Origin: Utricularia gibba
Taxonomy: Eukaryota; Streptophyta; Magnoliopsida; Lamiales; Lentibulariaceae
Assembly (NCBI GenBank): GCA_002189035.1
Contig: NEEC01000007.1
Location: forward strand, 1,178,001-1,242,000
Reading direction: 5' to 3'
DNA: 64,000 nt
Positions 35,309 to 46,803 of this stretch are shown one piece after another (the stretch's first letter is position 1; each line of letters starts with the position of its first letter). The translations under genes were made by a program, and so were the position numbers. The notes beneath the pieces are model-generated. The model did no database searches. It was not told where the DNA came from and saw only the letters and a program-made list of their open reading frames with translations.

Positions 35309-38300
35309 CTAGCTGCTCAAGGAAGACAGCATACCACCAGTAGCAGTAGGAATAACAACCTCCCATCCTGGTCCTTTGAGAGGAAAACTTGGCTTAATAT
35401 CACCACTCTTCTCTTCAGAAACAACCAGATCGCTGCGGTTCAAAACCCTCTCCAAGTCTTCATCACTAATATCAGTCTGGATCCACTTATCTTCTTCGGT
35501 GTCTTCATCACGAAGAAGCGCTAGCAATTCCTCTTCCTGGTATGTTATTATTTATGGATGTTCATAACTCACACCATAGAACAGAACAAATGCTTTGAAA
35601 GGAATGTCTAAAACATCATAGCTACTAAGTATGCATGCGCTTGCTGATTCAATGAATACGTGTGCTCAATGTAGAAGATAGAAGAGGTGAGAGAGCCAAC
35701 CGTCATGATTTCATCAGCATTCGCCCTCTCCTGCTTAAAGTGTCCCTTTGCGATCACAACGTGTTCAAGTTTCAACTTGCTGAATGCTCTTTTCAGTATC
35801 CGGCCCTGAGAAGAATATGAAAATGAAATAACATTAATGAAGAAAAAAAATAGAGGCGCATTGCCATATGAAAATAACAGGAACAATGTAGGCACCTCAA
35901 TAGACTGAGCAGTAGCTAGCCGATAAACATGGACAGGTTTTGTCTGCCCTATCCGGTGACACCGGTCCATCGCTTGTAAATCCATTTGAGGATTCTGTAA
36001 GCAGGCAAGAAATCAATAGACCAGTCTCCAAACAATTAAAAAGAATGAAAAAGCTCATGGTTTGGAGATGGCACCCAATCACTGTCGTACAGAATGCAGG
36101 TATCAGCAGCAGTGAGGTTAATACCCAAACCACCAGCCCTTGTGCTGAGGAGGAAGATTCTATAATTGCTGTTTATATCATTAAATTCTTGAATCTGCCC
36201 ATGATTTCAAGGCTCACATGAGAAGAAAGAAACCAACACGAAACCAAAATTATTCAAGGTGTCTAGAAATATGCGCTTTTGTGCCGCACAGATGGCAGTA
36301 AAAGTAAAAGAACAGGGATATGAAGCACCTGGCACATGATAATTTAGGGAAGGAGAATTAGGCAATTTAAAAAAGGAAATAACTTCTGGTGCTCCCATAC
36401 ATAGTGATAAAAAAATGGAACCAAGCGAAATTAAGGCAAGACCTGTTTTTTTCGATCTGCTAATTTCACATTGCCATCAATTCGGCAGAATTCTAGTCCC
36501 TTTTCACTGAAATAATACTCCATTATGTCCAAGACCTTGGTCCACTGAGAAAATATCAGAACCTGCCATCCCATTAAGTGTCACAAATAAAATAAAGTAC
36601 CAGATATCCCACTTTTGAGTTGGTCAACACTTTGTTAGAGAAAAAAAATAGCAGTACTCTGTGCTTAAGGGGGATAAGCTTAGTCAATAATCTGTCCAGT
36701 AATTGGAATTTTCCGCACTGTTCAACTATCTGCTCCGCAGGAGGATAAAAGTCTGCAATTAAGAGATGGTGGAAGGTTAAGAAAACATTTCGTTGTCATT
36801 CCGCAATTTATTGGTGCAAGGAACTTACAAGAACTATCAAAAGCTGATTCCAAAAGATCAGGATGGTTGCAGTTCTTTCGCAGCTGTATCATCAAATTAT
36901 TTAGCCTTCCCTTCATTCCATGAACTGCATTCATAGATCACGTTTCAGTGAAACGCGAAATGTGAGCGTCTTCATGAAATGGAAGTAGCAAGAAAAAACC
37001 ATAAAAAAACTATCCAGAAACGGAAAAATGATACCAATCTTTTTTTCCTCCAGAAGGTGATTCTCCAGTGTTTTATTGATTAGATGATCCTGGAAGTTCT
37101 TCTGATGCGCTGTTAATGTAGCATACAAGATAATCTCTTTCTTTTTAGGAAGCATTTGTTCAACATCTGATTTCATTCTACGCAGGAGAAATGGACGCAA
37201 TATCGCATGGAGCTTTGCCACTACCTGAGAGTTATGAAATAGTGATTGTAAGATCAGCAAAAAAATTTTATTTTTCTCTGGAGGAAAATCTCATAGTCTT
37301 ACCTGTGCCCTTCGGTTCTCTTCCAGCTCCTCCTTGATGGCTTCACTTGCACATTTCCCCGAAAAATTGAACCTGGAAAATAACGATAAAAAATACATGA
37401 AAATAAGAATTTAATCCTGGAGCAACCATGAGATTACATTTATTGCAATTACAAGGTTAAAGACACCTAGGTAAGCTGCAGCTCGAAGAATGGTTACAAT
37501 GCTAGTGACAACAATTAAATCTAGAAAAGAAAATGGCATGAAGTCCCAATACAGTACAACCTACCAAAATTCCCAACTTGTAATCAGGATAAAAATAAGC
37601 TGGAGTACTACTAATACATGATTACCAAACTTTAAGATAAATTACCATGACTCAAACTCTTCATGGGATGAAAAAATGTCTGGGAGAATGAAATTTAACA
37701 ATGACCAAAGCTCAGCTAAATTGTTTTGAAGGGGTGTGCCGGTAAGGAGAAGCTTATTCTCAACAGATAAGAATTTCAGCGCCTTCACCAATTTGCAATT
37801 CGAATCCTTCAGCCTATGCCCCTTAAAGAGAGCAAACATAAGTCAGTATTCGTTCACCTATATATTTACACATGGTTCATAAATAGCACAACAAAAGCTA
37901 AAAAAAATCTTGTATACCTCATCTACAACCAGGTACTTCCAATTGTAATGTCTCAATTGCCTTCTTGCATCATTAAGTGCAACTTCATATGAAGTAATGA
38001 CAATAGGGAATCTGGGTCCTATTGTCTTTGGCATGTGCTTCTTTGCAATCTCATCCCTATCCTTTTTGCTACCATGATAAATAATTGCATTCATGGAGGG
38101 AACAAACCTACCAAGTTTCAATCAAGGATCATCTCATACATGACATAAGTGCAAATAAAGACGTACATCAAAGAAAGGAAAGTGGCATTCATCGAAGTAA
38201 AGTAGTAAGAAAGAAAAGTACCGCTCTATTTCACTCATCCAATTTGATAGGGTGGAGAGAGGTGCTATAACTAGGTAAGGCCCATGAAGCCCATTTCCCT

Positions 38301-39591
38301 TCAGATGTGCAAGAAAAGCGATAGTTTGTATAGTTTTCCCTAGCCCCATTTGATCGGCAAGGATACCATTGAGCCCATTTTGCCACAATGAGATCATCCA
38401 TTTTAATCCTTTAATTTGATACGATTTCAACTTTCCACCAGTCAAAAGTGGCACCAGTTCATGCTGCTCCTTATCTGCCCTTTCTTCATCCGTAAGAGTT
38501 GAGTCTTCGGCAGAAACCCCATCTTTGCTTCTTGTAAGCATGGCTGCTACAGCTCTATTCGCCTTTCTCTATAAATTCAGATCAAGTTACATGATATACC
38601 ACATATATAATTGGGGCATAAATTTTCAGAAGCCATGAAAGACACCTAAGTAGATTAACAAAAAGATGATTCGGCCAAAAAAACAAGGATAATTGAGTGA
38701 ACAAAGAGAAGCAGAATATTACAGTGTTAAAGGTTCCAGCCTTTCTTTTGACACCACGCCGTTTCTTGCCTTCTTTATCTGCTTTCTCAGTAGTCTCGAC
38801 TTCAATCTATAAATTTAAAGACAAATTAATATCTTCTAATTCTGTTTTTGTTTATCAGCAATGAGACTTGAAACAAAGACAAGGCACAGCCATGGGCGAT
38901 CCGAAAATTCAGATAGAACCAGTACCATTGTAATATCATCCATCTTCTCCAAAAGAAACTCAGAGTAAAGTTGTGTCTGTGTTAAAAGCTCATCCAGTTT
39001 AGTGAACTGAAGATCATTCAATTTAGGCTCTTCTGCAACACCATTAGCCTCTTCTGACTCATCTTTCATTCGCTCTTCCATCAATTTATTTTCCTCCTCT
39101 TCCATCTTCTTTGTGATACAAGACAAATCATTTGTATTTTCTACAGAAACTTCAGGCTCCAATTTAACCCCAACGGTATCCTTACATTCCTGAGCATAAG
39201 GAACGCACCATAGAAAGCTCCATTACTCCATGAAATGTACAACGATTCACATGAACAGTTGACAACAAACACATATTAGGTTGTTTAGTTGAACCCCATT
39301 TTCTGTCCTCAAATCATCGGTCAACATCGTGAGATTCAATTAAAATAGCATATGTAATTCAGGATCACCAGCTCTATTACACGCCCTCACTAACTCCACA
39401 ACTTTCACATAATGAAAAATAGAAAAGAGTACATTACATTTAAAATAAAAACCTTTGCCTCTCCCATTCGAGTCCTCAAAAAGGTAGCTATCAACATGCA
39501 TAACGAAAGGCAACTACAGGCATACCTCATCCTCAAGAACCGATGTCGGAGAATCCACTGGAACCTCGCTTTTCTCCTCTTCTCCGGCCAT
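35309..39591 (-). CDS. DDM1: SNF2 chromatin remodeler DDM1
   Basis: This is a nuclear ATP-dependent remodeler that maintains DNA methylation and transposon silencing (Lsh/HELLS family). The start [20 protein letters not shown] at 39591 leads to an acidic, coiled N-terminus. The ATPase lobe 1 begins [20 protein letters not shown] with Walker [12 protein letters not shown] and the DEGH box split by an intron (LVVDE / GHRLKDSN), then [19 protein letters not shown]. Lobe 2 includes [48 protein letters not shown] and MDRCHRIGQ. The C-terminus [20 protein letters not shown] and GPGWEVV, ending GGMLSSLSS, is diagnostic for DDM1. Every junction I followed keeps frame. Divergent from NAA10. Confidence 0.97.
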
Positions 39592-40148
39592 GATATAGTA
39601 TCAGTAAACTGATCAAGAACCCCAACCGCAAACCAAATAAGAAAGAACATAAGAACTTAGCGTTAAACGAAGCAACACAACTAGGAAATCACAAAAAAAT
39701 GAAAGCTAAAAAATGCAGCCCTACCTGATATGGAAAACTGTTTACTTAAAGAATTACACCGCAGAAGAGAGCTGAGGAAGAAGATCGATGGATCGGAGCC
39801 GAGAGGAAGAAACCAGTAAAACTGCTCGTACCCAAGCAAACGTTTTTCGTTTTTTAAACCCCCAAAATCCTCGATATCCGTACGTGCATCCCTGGGCGGG
39901 AACCACAATCAGGTATATTACACTTGGGCCCAAACCTTCTGAGTTATTACAGTCAAGTCCACTCCCCAAATTAAAATAAAAATAAAATAAAAATACATGG
40001 GCTTCGGGAATATCTCTCAGCCCAATGGCTACAAAGGCCCAGTTAGGTGAAGCCCACTAAGACAGGTAAGTATGTTTTCTGGTATCCTTCCTGCCAGAAG
40101 GGAAGAGACAGCGAGCGAAGAATCCCCAATCGTGTGCCCTAATCAGAA
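39592..40148. promoter_or_regulatory. Divergent promoter region, DDM1 and NAA10
   Basis: The 557 bases between the two start codons must hold both promoters and leaders. No clear TATA box was found, as is common for housekeeping genes. Confidence 0.5.
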
Positions 40149-40985
40149 ATGGTGTGCATTAGGAAGGCGACTTTGGAGGACTTGCTGGCGATGCAGGCCT
40201 GCAATTTGTTCTGCCTGCCCGAGAATTACCAGATGAAGTATTACTTTTACCACATCCTTTCGTGGCCGCAGCTTCTCTATGTCGCCGAGGATTACAACGG
40301 CAAGATTGTTGGTTACGTTTTAGCTAAAATGGAGGAGGAGTCTACTGAGTGTCATGGGCATATCACTTCTCTTGCTGTCCTCAGAACCCACCGTAAACTC
40401 GGCTTGGCCACGAAACTCATGACCGCCGCTCAGAACGCCATGGAACAGGTTCGTGGAGTGTCTTTATTTTCTTGTTCCGATTTTGGGGCTGCATATCCTG
40501 TGCTTATCAATAGGATTCCCTGAATCATAGAGCTCCTTAATGGAAAAAATTGAAGATGAAAACCGGGTCTAATTCAATGCTGAGTATTTCACTTTCAGTT
40601 CTTGTTGATGAGAATATATATTGTGGGCTCAGAGCTTGTGGATGCTAGTGGTGCTAGCAATTGAATTAGAGACATATCTGCTGTTAAACATATCGTTTTG
40701 GTTCTTAAACAGGTATATGGAGCGGAGTACGTCTCGCTGCATGTCAGGAAAAGCAACAGGGCTGCGTTTAATTTGTATACCGAAACACTGGGATACAAGA
40801 TCCATGATGTGGAGGCCAAGTATTATGCTGATGGAGAAGACGCTTACGATATGAGGAAGCAGTTGAAGGGCAAGAAGCAGCATCAGCACCACCACCATCA
40901 CCACCATCATCACGGTGGTGGATGCTGTATGCCTATAGCGAAACCTGATGAAAAGATTGCACCAGCAGAGGGCAAGGCCGAGTAA
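40149..40985 (+). CDS. NAA10: N-alpha-acetyltransferase 10, NatA catalytic subunit
   Basis: This is the GNAT-fold catalytic subunit of NatA, which acetylates N-termini on the ribosome with NAA15. Two exons, 40149-40448 and 40713-40985, give 190 residues. The start [20 protein letters not shown] is followed by [20 protein letters not shown], the acetyl-CoA binding segment [18 protein letters not shown] (RxxGxA type), and [20 protein letters not shown]. The C-terminal tail has [15 protein letters not shown] and a run of nine consecutive histidines followed by GGGCC, longer than I remember in Arabidopsis. The start is set by the conserved MVCIR. Single intron of 264 bp. Confidence 0.97.
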
Positions 40986-41594
40986 TCTCAAATTTGAGCT
41001 CATTCTCCATTTGATATCAGTATAGAAGTCAAGATCAGTGCCGGCATCAAGTGACACCAAGATGAGTCGAACTGGTTGATCTGTCAAACGCTTCACTCAT
41101 CTGTTCCTCATTTTGTTGGAACATGGTTTTCCATTACATTGTGTGTGGTCCCTGGATTTATGCCATTGTTGTGTCTCTGTGTCTCTCAATTCAACTATTC
41201 ATGGGGAGTGCTTTAAGATTCCGGTATGCAGCATATGCTCCAACGATCATGCGAAAATTTCTACCAGTATTACACCGTTAGCTGCATTTGCTAACAAAAT
41301 TTACCAGTAAAAAGAAAACCATAGAACTTGGTTTGGGTTTTGGATTGGAATTTGCGGCGGCCCATATGCTAGAGCTCACGCCCATTTAACACCTGGGTTG
41401 CAAGCAACTTTCCTTTGGGCCCATTTAACGCCGGCAGCATAGTAGCGATCGGCTGATGTCCCCGAATTGTTTACCCTCAATTCCGGCAATTGCAGACCCC
41501 AAGCTGCCTTGATGATATTGATCAGAAACCTTGGATTCTGAATCTTTTTTCCCTTGTCTTTATTCTGCTGTTTTGCATTTATCGGTGAGTCGAT
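40986..41594. other. NAA10 3' region and DUF1195 gene leader
   Basis: Untranslated and spacer sequence; no feature was recognised. Confidence 0.5.
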
Positions 41595-42627
41595 ATGAGA
41601 GATGATGATGCCCTACTGCCGGTATCCACGCCTACCTCATCGTCATTGTCAAATGGGATTCTTAAAAAGGAGGGTTCGCCGGATTCATCAATTTCTTCCA
41701 CCAGAATCCGGTACAAGTTCTGGGCTCTCGCCGCAATCTTGTTTCTAGCATTATGGTCCATGATCACCGGCACGGTTACACTGCGTTGGTCCGCAGGGGA
41801 TCTCAGCGGCCGTTTGGATGAGGAATATAAATTGCCGGTCGCCGAAGATCTCGACGTTCTTGTAATCCCTTGTTACTGTTTATTTCTTTGGATGGGGCTC
41901 AATTCAAATGATTAATTTCAACGTCGTGGGTGTGTAGGATTTGGAGGAGAGAGAGAAATTGGTGAAGCATATGTGGGATGTGTACACTAACAGCCACCGC
42001 CTGAGATTGACGGGTTTCTGGCGTGAAGCTTTTGTGGCTGCTTATGAGGATTTGACAAGTGATATTCCTGAGGTTCGGCAGGGAGCCATCACTGAGATTG
42101 CCAAAATGTCAATACGTGACGTCACGATAAACCCACCCCCTGTATATTCTTCACTCTCTTTGGTGAGTTCGTTTCTATCAAACTCTGCTCATAATGCTAA
42201 TTGAGTCCTGGGCTTTATCAAAACTTGATCTTGGCTGTGAGCTTCGGTTGTCCTACGTGTGTGATGTGTAGTTGTTTGATAACTTTGCGCATCCCTTGTT
42301 CATATAATAGAGAAAAAATTCAGCGTAAAACTTGATCAAATCTAGTTTATATATTGGATAGAAGAACTGGTCTGTTGTGTTGCTTCCATCTATTTTATAG
42401 TATCGCAGTAACTCTGGATCTAACCTTCCTTTCATGAAACAGTGATCTCTGAACTGAGGACTATGTTTGTTAGCCAGTTATGTGGTTGATCTATAGATTC
42501 TGTGATCATTTCTAATTGGGAATCTCTAATGTTGGAAACTACAAGGTATTCTGAACATGTTTTGTAGGGCCTTCAAACCATCCGTGATTCAAATCGTAAG
42601 CAACCCAAGAGAGGAACTAGGAAATGA
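41595..42627 (+). CDS. DUF1195-type single-pass membrane protein, function unknown
   Basis: This is a plant-specific small protein. Three exons (41595-41861, 41938-42162, 42568-42627) give 183 residues, all in phase 0. The N-terminus is acidic and serine-rich, then ILKKEGSPDSSISSTRIR, a single membrane segment FWALAAILFLALWSMITGTV, followed by TLRWSAGDLS. The second exon is soluble and helical (LEEREKLVKHMWDVYTNS, FWREAFVAAYEDLTSDIPEV, AITEIAKMSIR). The tail is basic and ends KRGTRK. I assign DUF1195 from the YKFWALAAI and WSAG blocks by memory only. No catalytic motif is visible, so no function is proposed. Confidence 0.8.
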
Positions 42628-44760
42628 TTCCAAACTTGCTAATTCACCAGAGGAAAGCCAGGATTTTTGCAAGGTGCATCATCAAGGAGATGGACATCGC
42701 TGACCCCATACGGAAGTTGATGATAGGCATCTTCTGCAAGTCTTGTTGCTATTCCTTTGTACCTTTCGCCATTCTTTCTTTGCTTGGTGCACGCTGCTAA
42801 AGGGCAGGGGTAAATAACCATTAGTTATGTGAACCGACCTTCTCTTCTATAAGCTATCCTTCAGTTCACTTTCATGACAATGAACTTCAATATTGATGAT
42901 GATTACATTCTTTGAGCAGTTCCATTGCATCTTCGAATGCTTCAGTCCTCTGTCACTTTTCCAGCTTGTGTACACATTAGGCTTGAATGTTTCACTTCAA
43001 TATTACACTCTTTCGGTCTCAGAGGAGACTCAGTGGCAGCATCAGGCTTGAATGAATCCCTCTGGAGGCCCCATGCCCAATTTTTTGGTTTGATCCATCT
43101 GATCTACCTCTTAACAATGCAAACCAATGGAATTGGCTTCCCCAGGGTTCACACAACCCAAACCAACTACGGTTTCGGGTGTTTGATCCACAATAACAGG
43201 AGCCACTGAAGGAAGCTAGCCGCCACAATGTGAGCAACAGAGACTGAGGGTGGCCAGATGTCTGACATTTGGTGTCCACTTATGAGGAATATAAGTAGCT
43301 ATGAACCAGTGCCACGCCTTTAGAAGGTGGTAACATCCCATTAAACCGCAGCCATGGAAGTCATCTTATCCCTCTGGAATGAAGGAATCCCACATTGCTT
43401 GTACAGTAGCTGCTTACTGCTACTGCTCCTCCTGCTACTTGTGGCATGCGGGGCCCCGCAAATGTGCGGGTGCCATCATCATACCCATACCACATCAACG
43501 AAACAAAAGGGATCCTCCTACCATCAACCATATCATCATCTTGTCCACAAAAAAAACTAAATAAATAAATTAAAAGACAAGCTTTTTTCTAAAATCTGCT
43601 TTTGCTGATGCAAATGCAATGGCTGACACTCCTTTTTTTTAACCCGAATCCTGACAACAAAACGCTCCCTTGGCCTAGCTTTTGTGTTCCACAAGCTGCT
43701 ACTGTTAATTGGCTAAACAAAGGAGGAAATAAAGGTAGGCCATATATTTTTTTATATGAAAAATGATATTTTTATTCATTGTTTTCCATTACTCTTCGAA
43801 CGTGCATGAAGATGAGTTACGTCTGGGAGACGAGACAGAGCACCGAGTCGACACGGCATGATCCCCAAATGGAATCCTCATCCTTTTTCCACCCTCCATG
43901 CAGGTGGCTTGGACCATCCTTCCATTTCATTCGACGACCGAATCCCCGAGTTTAATAATCGGGTTTGGATACCAAATCGATCTGGGCTCCGAGCTTGGTC
44001 GAATTTCAATTGAAAAAGCCCTAAACATCCATTCCATCCATTCACCTCCTGCTATCGGTTGAGGTGGAGGAAAATTGAGTGCGGGGAAAGTAAAGGGGGG
44101 CTTGGACAAAACCACGAGATAAGAAAGCTGGTAATGAATGGGAAAGGCGGAGGGAATCAGACACGATCAAAAGCGCCGGGCGTCTTTCGCTTTTCCGACT
44201 TTCCCATCCCATCCCATCCCCACCACCCTTCACTTACAAGCGTCCGACGCCTCAGCCCCTTGTCTGCGTCCTTGCAAAAATGTTTTGTTAATTAAAAAAA
44301 TACAATTTTAACATTATTTGTAGTTTAATTATTAATGAATGATAGTACCCATTTGTTTATTTTTTTTTTAGAAAAAAATGCACAATTTTAATGGATTTAA
44401 TTATTTAATTACAATTTAAATCATGTTCCAATCAAGTTGAAATGCAATTGAGGGTTCATTTTTTTTATTTTTTTAGAGAAATTTGAATTTAATTTAATTT
44501 AATTCTTATTATGAAATATTCATGATATAAATTGATTTAATTATAATTTTTAAATACTGGTCAACATCAATTTCGCATGCGTTGTGCTTGGTCAGGACGT
44601 TTTATTTTATTATTTTATTTCCAATTTACAAATTAATATAAATTTAAAATAAAAATAAAATACCAGAAAATTGTATTGCGTGTGGTGTTTTGGTTTTTTG
44701 TCCACCAGCTATTTCATCCCCCCCCCCCCATGATCTTGTATTTCTCCCACCACCCGAAGA
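42628..44760. other. Spacer between DUF1195 gene and HAM4-like gene
   Basis: Over 2 kb without a supported gene. It holds several short open frames with no recognisable product, one at about 43048-43195 with balanced composition (FDPSDLPLNNANQWNW) and one leucine-rich at 43354-43560. A 12-bp perfect palindrome is at 43448-43459. Bases 44280-44660 are very AT-rich, probably the HAM4-like promoter. A run of 12 Cs lies at 44718-44729, just before the start codon. Confidence 0.5.
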
Positions 44761-46284
44761 ATGAAGGTGCCGTTCACCATAGAAACCCACACGCCCTCCA
44801 AAACCTCCCGGAACTGCGCCGGGGCAACCGGCGTCCCGGTAACCGACTCAATTCCCTCCGCCGCCTACGAGCCAAAATCCGTTCTTGATCTACGCGGCAG
44901 TCCCAGGTCCGCATCTGCGGAGCTTGTGGTTCCCGAACTGGGAGATAATCGTCATCCGGCTTCGCATGATATAATCAATCCCGACTCCCAGTTCGAAGAC
45001 TGGGATTCTTGGATGACAGAATTGGGATTGCACGACGAGGAAGACGACGATTTCCCTGCGTCTAACGCCCCAACAATCCCTCAAAGTTTGTGCCCAGATC
45101 CTCCTGATTTCCCTCCCCTGTATCCCGGACCGGAATTTGCGGTTCTACCAGACTTTCCGGCGTACACAGCGGCGCCTGCGGTTCCACCATGGAACGTGGG
45201 GTTGGAGTATGTCGACGAGCTGATTCGTTTTGCGGATTGCATCGAAACCAACAGTTTTCAATTGGGGCAACTGATACTGGCACGGCTCAATGAACGGCTA
45301 TCTTCTCCGGTGGGGAAACCTCTTCAGAGAGCAGCTTTTTATATGAAGGAGGCTCTTCAGTTGCTTCTTTCATCTACAACTCCGACCCACCGTAACGCTG
45401 CGGAAATCGTGCAAACTATTAAAGCCCACAAAATCTTCGCCGCCATGTCGCCGATTCCCCTGTTCGCCAGCTTCACCGCGAACCAAGCCGTGCTCGAGGC
45501 GATCGACGGTGCCAGGGATGTCCACGTCGTCGATTTCGATATCGGGTTCGGCGGCCAGTGGGCCTCGTTCATGAAAGAGATCGCTGAAATGCATATAGCT
45601 GGGGAGGCGCCGCCGTCACTTCGAATCTCCGCCATCGTTTCTGGGGAGTCCGAAATTGAATCAAATCTCGTGAGAGATAATCTAACGCAGTTTGCTAGGG
45701 AGGTCAACATCGATTTCCGCATCGATTTCATTCCAATTCCAAGCTTCCAGCGTTTATCCTTCAAAGCCCTCAAGTTCAACGACTGCGAGAAAGTCGCCGT
45801 CGTCTTATCTCCGGCCATATTCCGACAAATCGGTTCTACATTCCTAAACGATCTTCCCCACCTATCTCCTGCGGTGGTGGTGCACGTCGATATGGAGGGG
45901 CAATTTGGCCACACCACGTCATCCTTCCGGCAGGCTGTGATCACCGGCATCGAGTTTTACTCCGCGCTGTTGGAATCAATCGAAGCCGCGAACATGATCG
46001 GAGCACCCGGCTGGGATTGGATCAGAAAAATCGAAACTTTCGTACTGTATCCCAAAATCGTCCAAGGTGTGGAGGGCATCGGCCGCAATGGGACGAAGGC
46101 GAGGGAGACGCTTGCGGCCGCGGGGCTAAGGCCCATCGGAATCAGTCAATTCGCGGAGTTTCAGGCGGAGTGTTTGCTCAGAAAATTTGAGGTCAGAGGG
46201 TTTCAGGTGGTAAAGAGGCAGGGCGAAATGGTGATCTGCTGGCAGGAACGGGCGCTTGGAGCATTGTCGGCGTGGCGGTACTAA
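44761..46284 (+). CDS. HAM4: GRAS transcription factor, HAIRY MERISTEM (HAM4/SCL15-like)
   Basis: This is an intronless 507-residue GRAS regulator of the HAM group, which maintains undifferentiated meristem cells and partners with WUS/WOX proteins. The start MKVPFTIETHTPSKTSRNC leads to a variable N-terminus with DWDSWMTELGLHD. The GRAS domain (from about residue 150) shows LIRFADCIETN (leucine repeat I), GKPLQRAAFYMKEAL, IPLFASFTANQAVLEAIDGA, the VHIID-type motif VHVVDFDIGFGGQWASF, and the C-terminal SAW motif ECLLRKFEVRGF and ALSAWRY. The miR171 pairing region at 45273-45293 encodes ILARLNE but carries three substitutions. By memory, the order HAM4 then quinone reductase also occurs on Arabidopsis chromosome 4. 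Confidence 0.95.
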   Translation: MKVPFTIETHTPSKTSRNCAGATGVPVTDSIPSAAYEPKSVLDLRGSPRSASAELVVPELGDNRHPASHDIINPDSQFEDWDSWMTELGLHDEEDDDFPASNAPTIPQSLCPDPPDFPPLYPGPEFAVLPDFPAYTAAPAVPPWNVGLEYVDELIRFADCIETNSFQLGQLILARLNERLSSPVGKPLQRAAFYMKEALQLLLSSTTPTHRNAAEIVQTIKAHKIFAAMSPIPLFASFTANQAVLEAIDGARDVHVVDFDIGFGGQWASFMKEIAEMHIAGEAPPSLRISAIVSGESEIESNLVRDNLTQFAREVNIDFRIDFIPIPSFQRLSFKALKFNDCEKVAVVLSPAIFRQIGSTFLNDLPHLSPAVVVHVDMEGQFGHTTSSFRQAVITGIEFYSALLESIEAANMIGAPGWDWIRKIETFVLYPKIVQGVEGIGRNGTKARETLAAAGLRPIGISQFAEFQAECLLRKFEVRGFQVVKRQGEMVICWQERALGALSAWRY

Positions 46285-46803
46285 TTAATCATGGATTAAG
46301 TGAATTTTAGTGGTTTTTAATTACGGATTAGGGCTGCAATGGCTCTGTGTTTCAGGTTAATTGTATGTAGTGGAACATGTAAAGTTGATTGTGATTAATT
46401 AAGTAAAGGAGTTTTCACAACAATTTTTGCATGCATTTTTTTTATATCATAATACAAAGCTTCTCATATATTTATATTTCTATTTAGTTTTTGGAAATTC
46501 ATTTCTATAAATATCATCGCAAAGTGTTTTTTTTTTTTTTGGAAAAAAAAGTCTAATTGAAAAAGGAATTGGGCTGTGCGTCTTAACTGGGCTGGGCAGC
46601 CGGAGCCTGCGAGTTTTTCAATATGCTATTTTAAATAAATATTGGGAAAAAATTGTAAGAGGAACGACGCCGTTTTGGTTTGGCTAATCCTCCAATCGGG
46701 AACTATTTTCCTCAGTCCGCGGCGGCGGATCGCTATCGCTATCTAGATCGCTAACGGTCGCCGGTGAAAGAAAATTGTGGCATTTTTCAGAAGAAGCGAG
46801 TTG
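46285..46803. other. HAM4-like 3' region and quinone reductase leader
   Basis: AT-rich 3' sequence, then the presumed promoter and leader of the next gene. No other feature was recognised. Confidence 0.5.

Noticed and set aside
43290-43480. Possible microRNA hairpin around the GC palindrome
   Set aside because: I could not pair two arms of about 21 bases or match a known miRNA.
43354-43560. Small leucine-rich frame as a secreted peptide gene
   Set aside because: The leucine run comes from CTG/CTC repeats; no mature peptide family, and no promoter evidence. Kept only as part of a low-interest finding.
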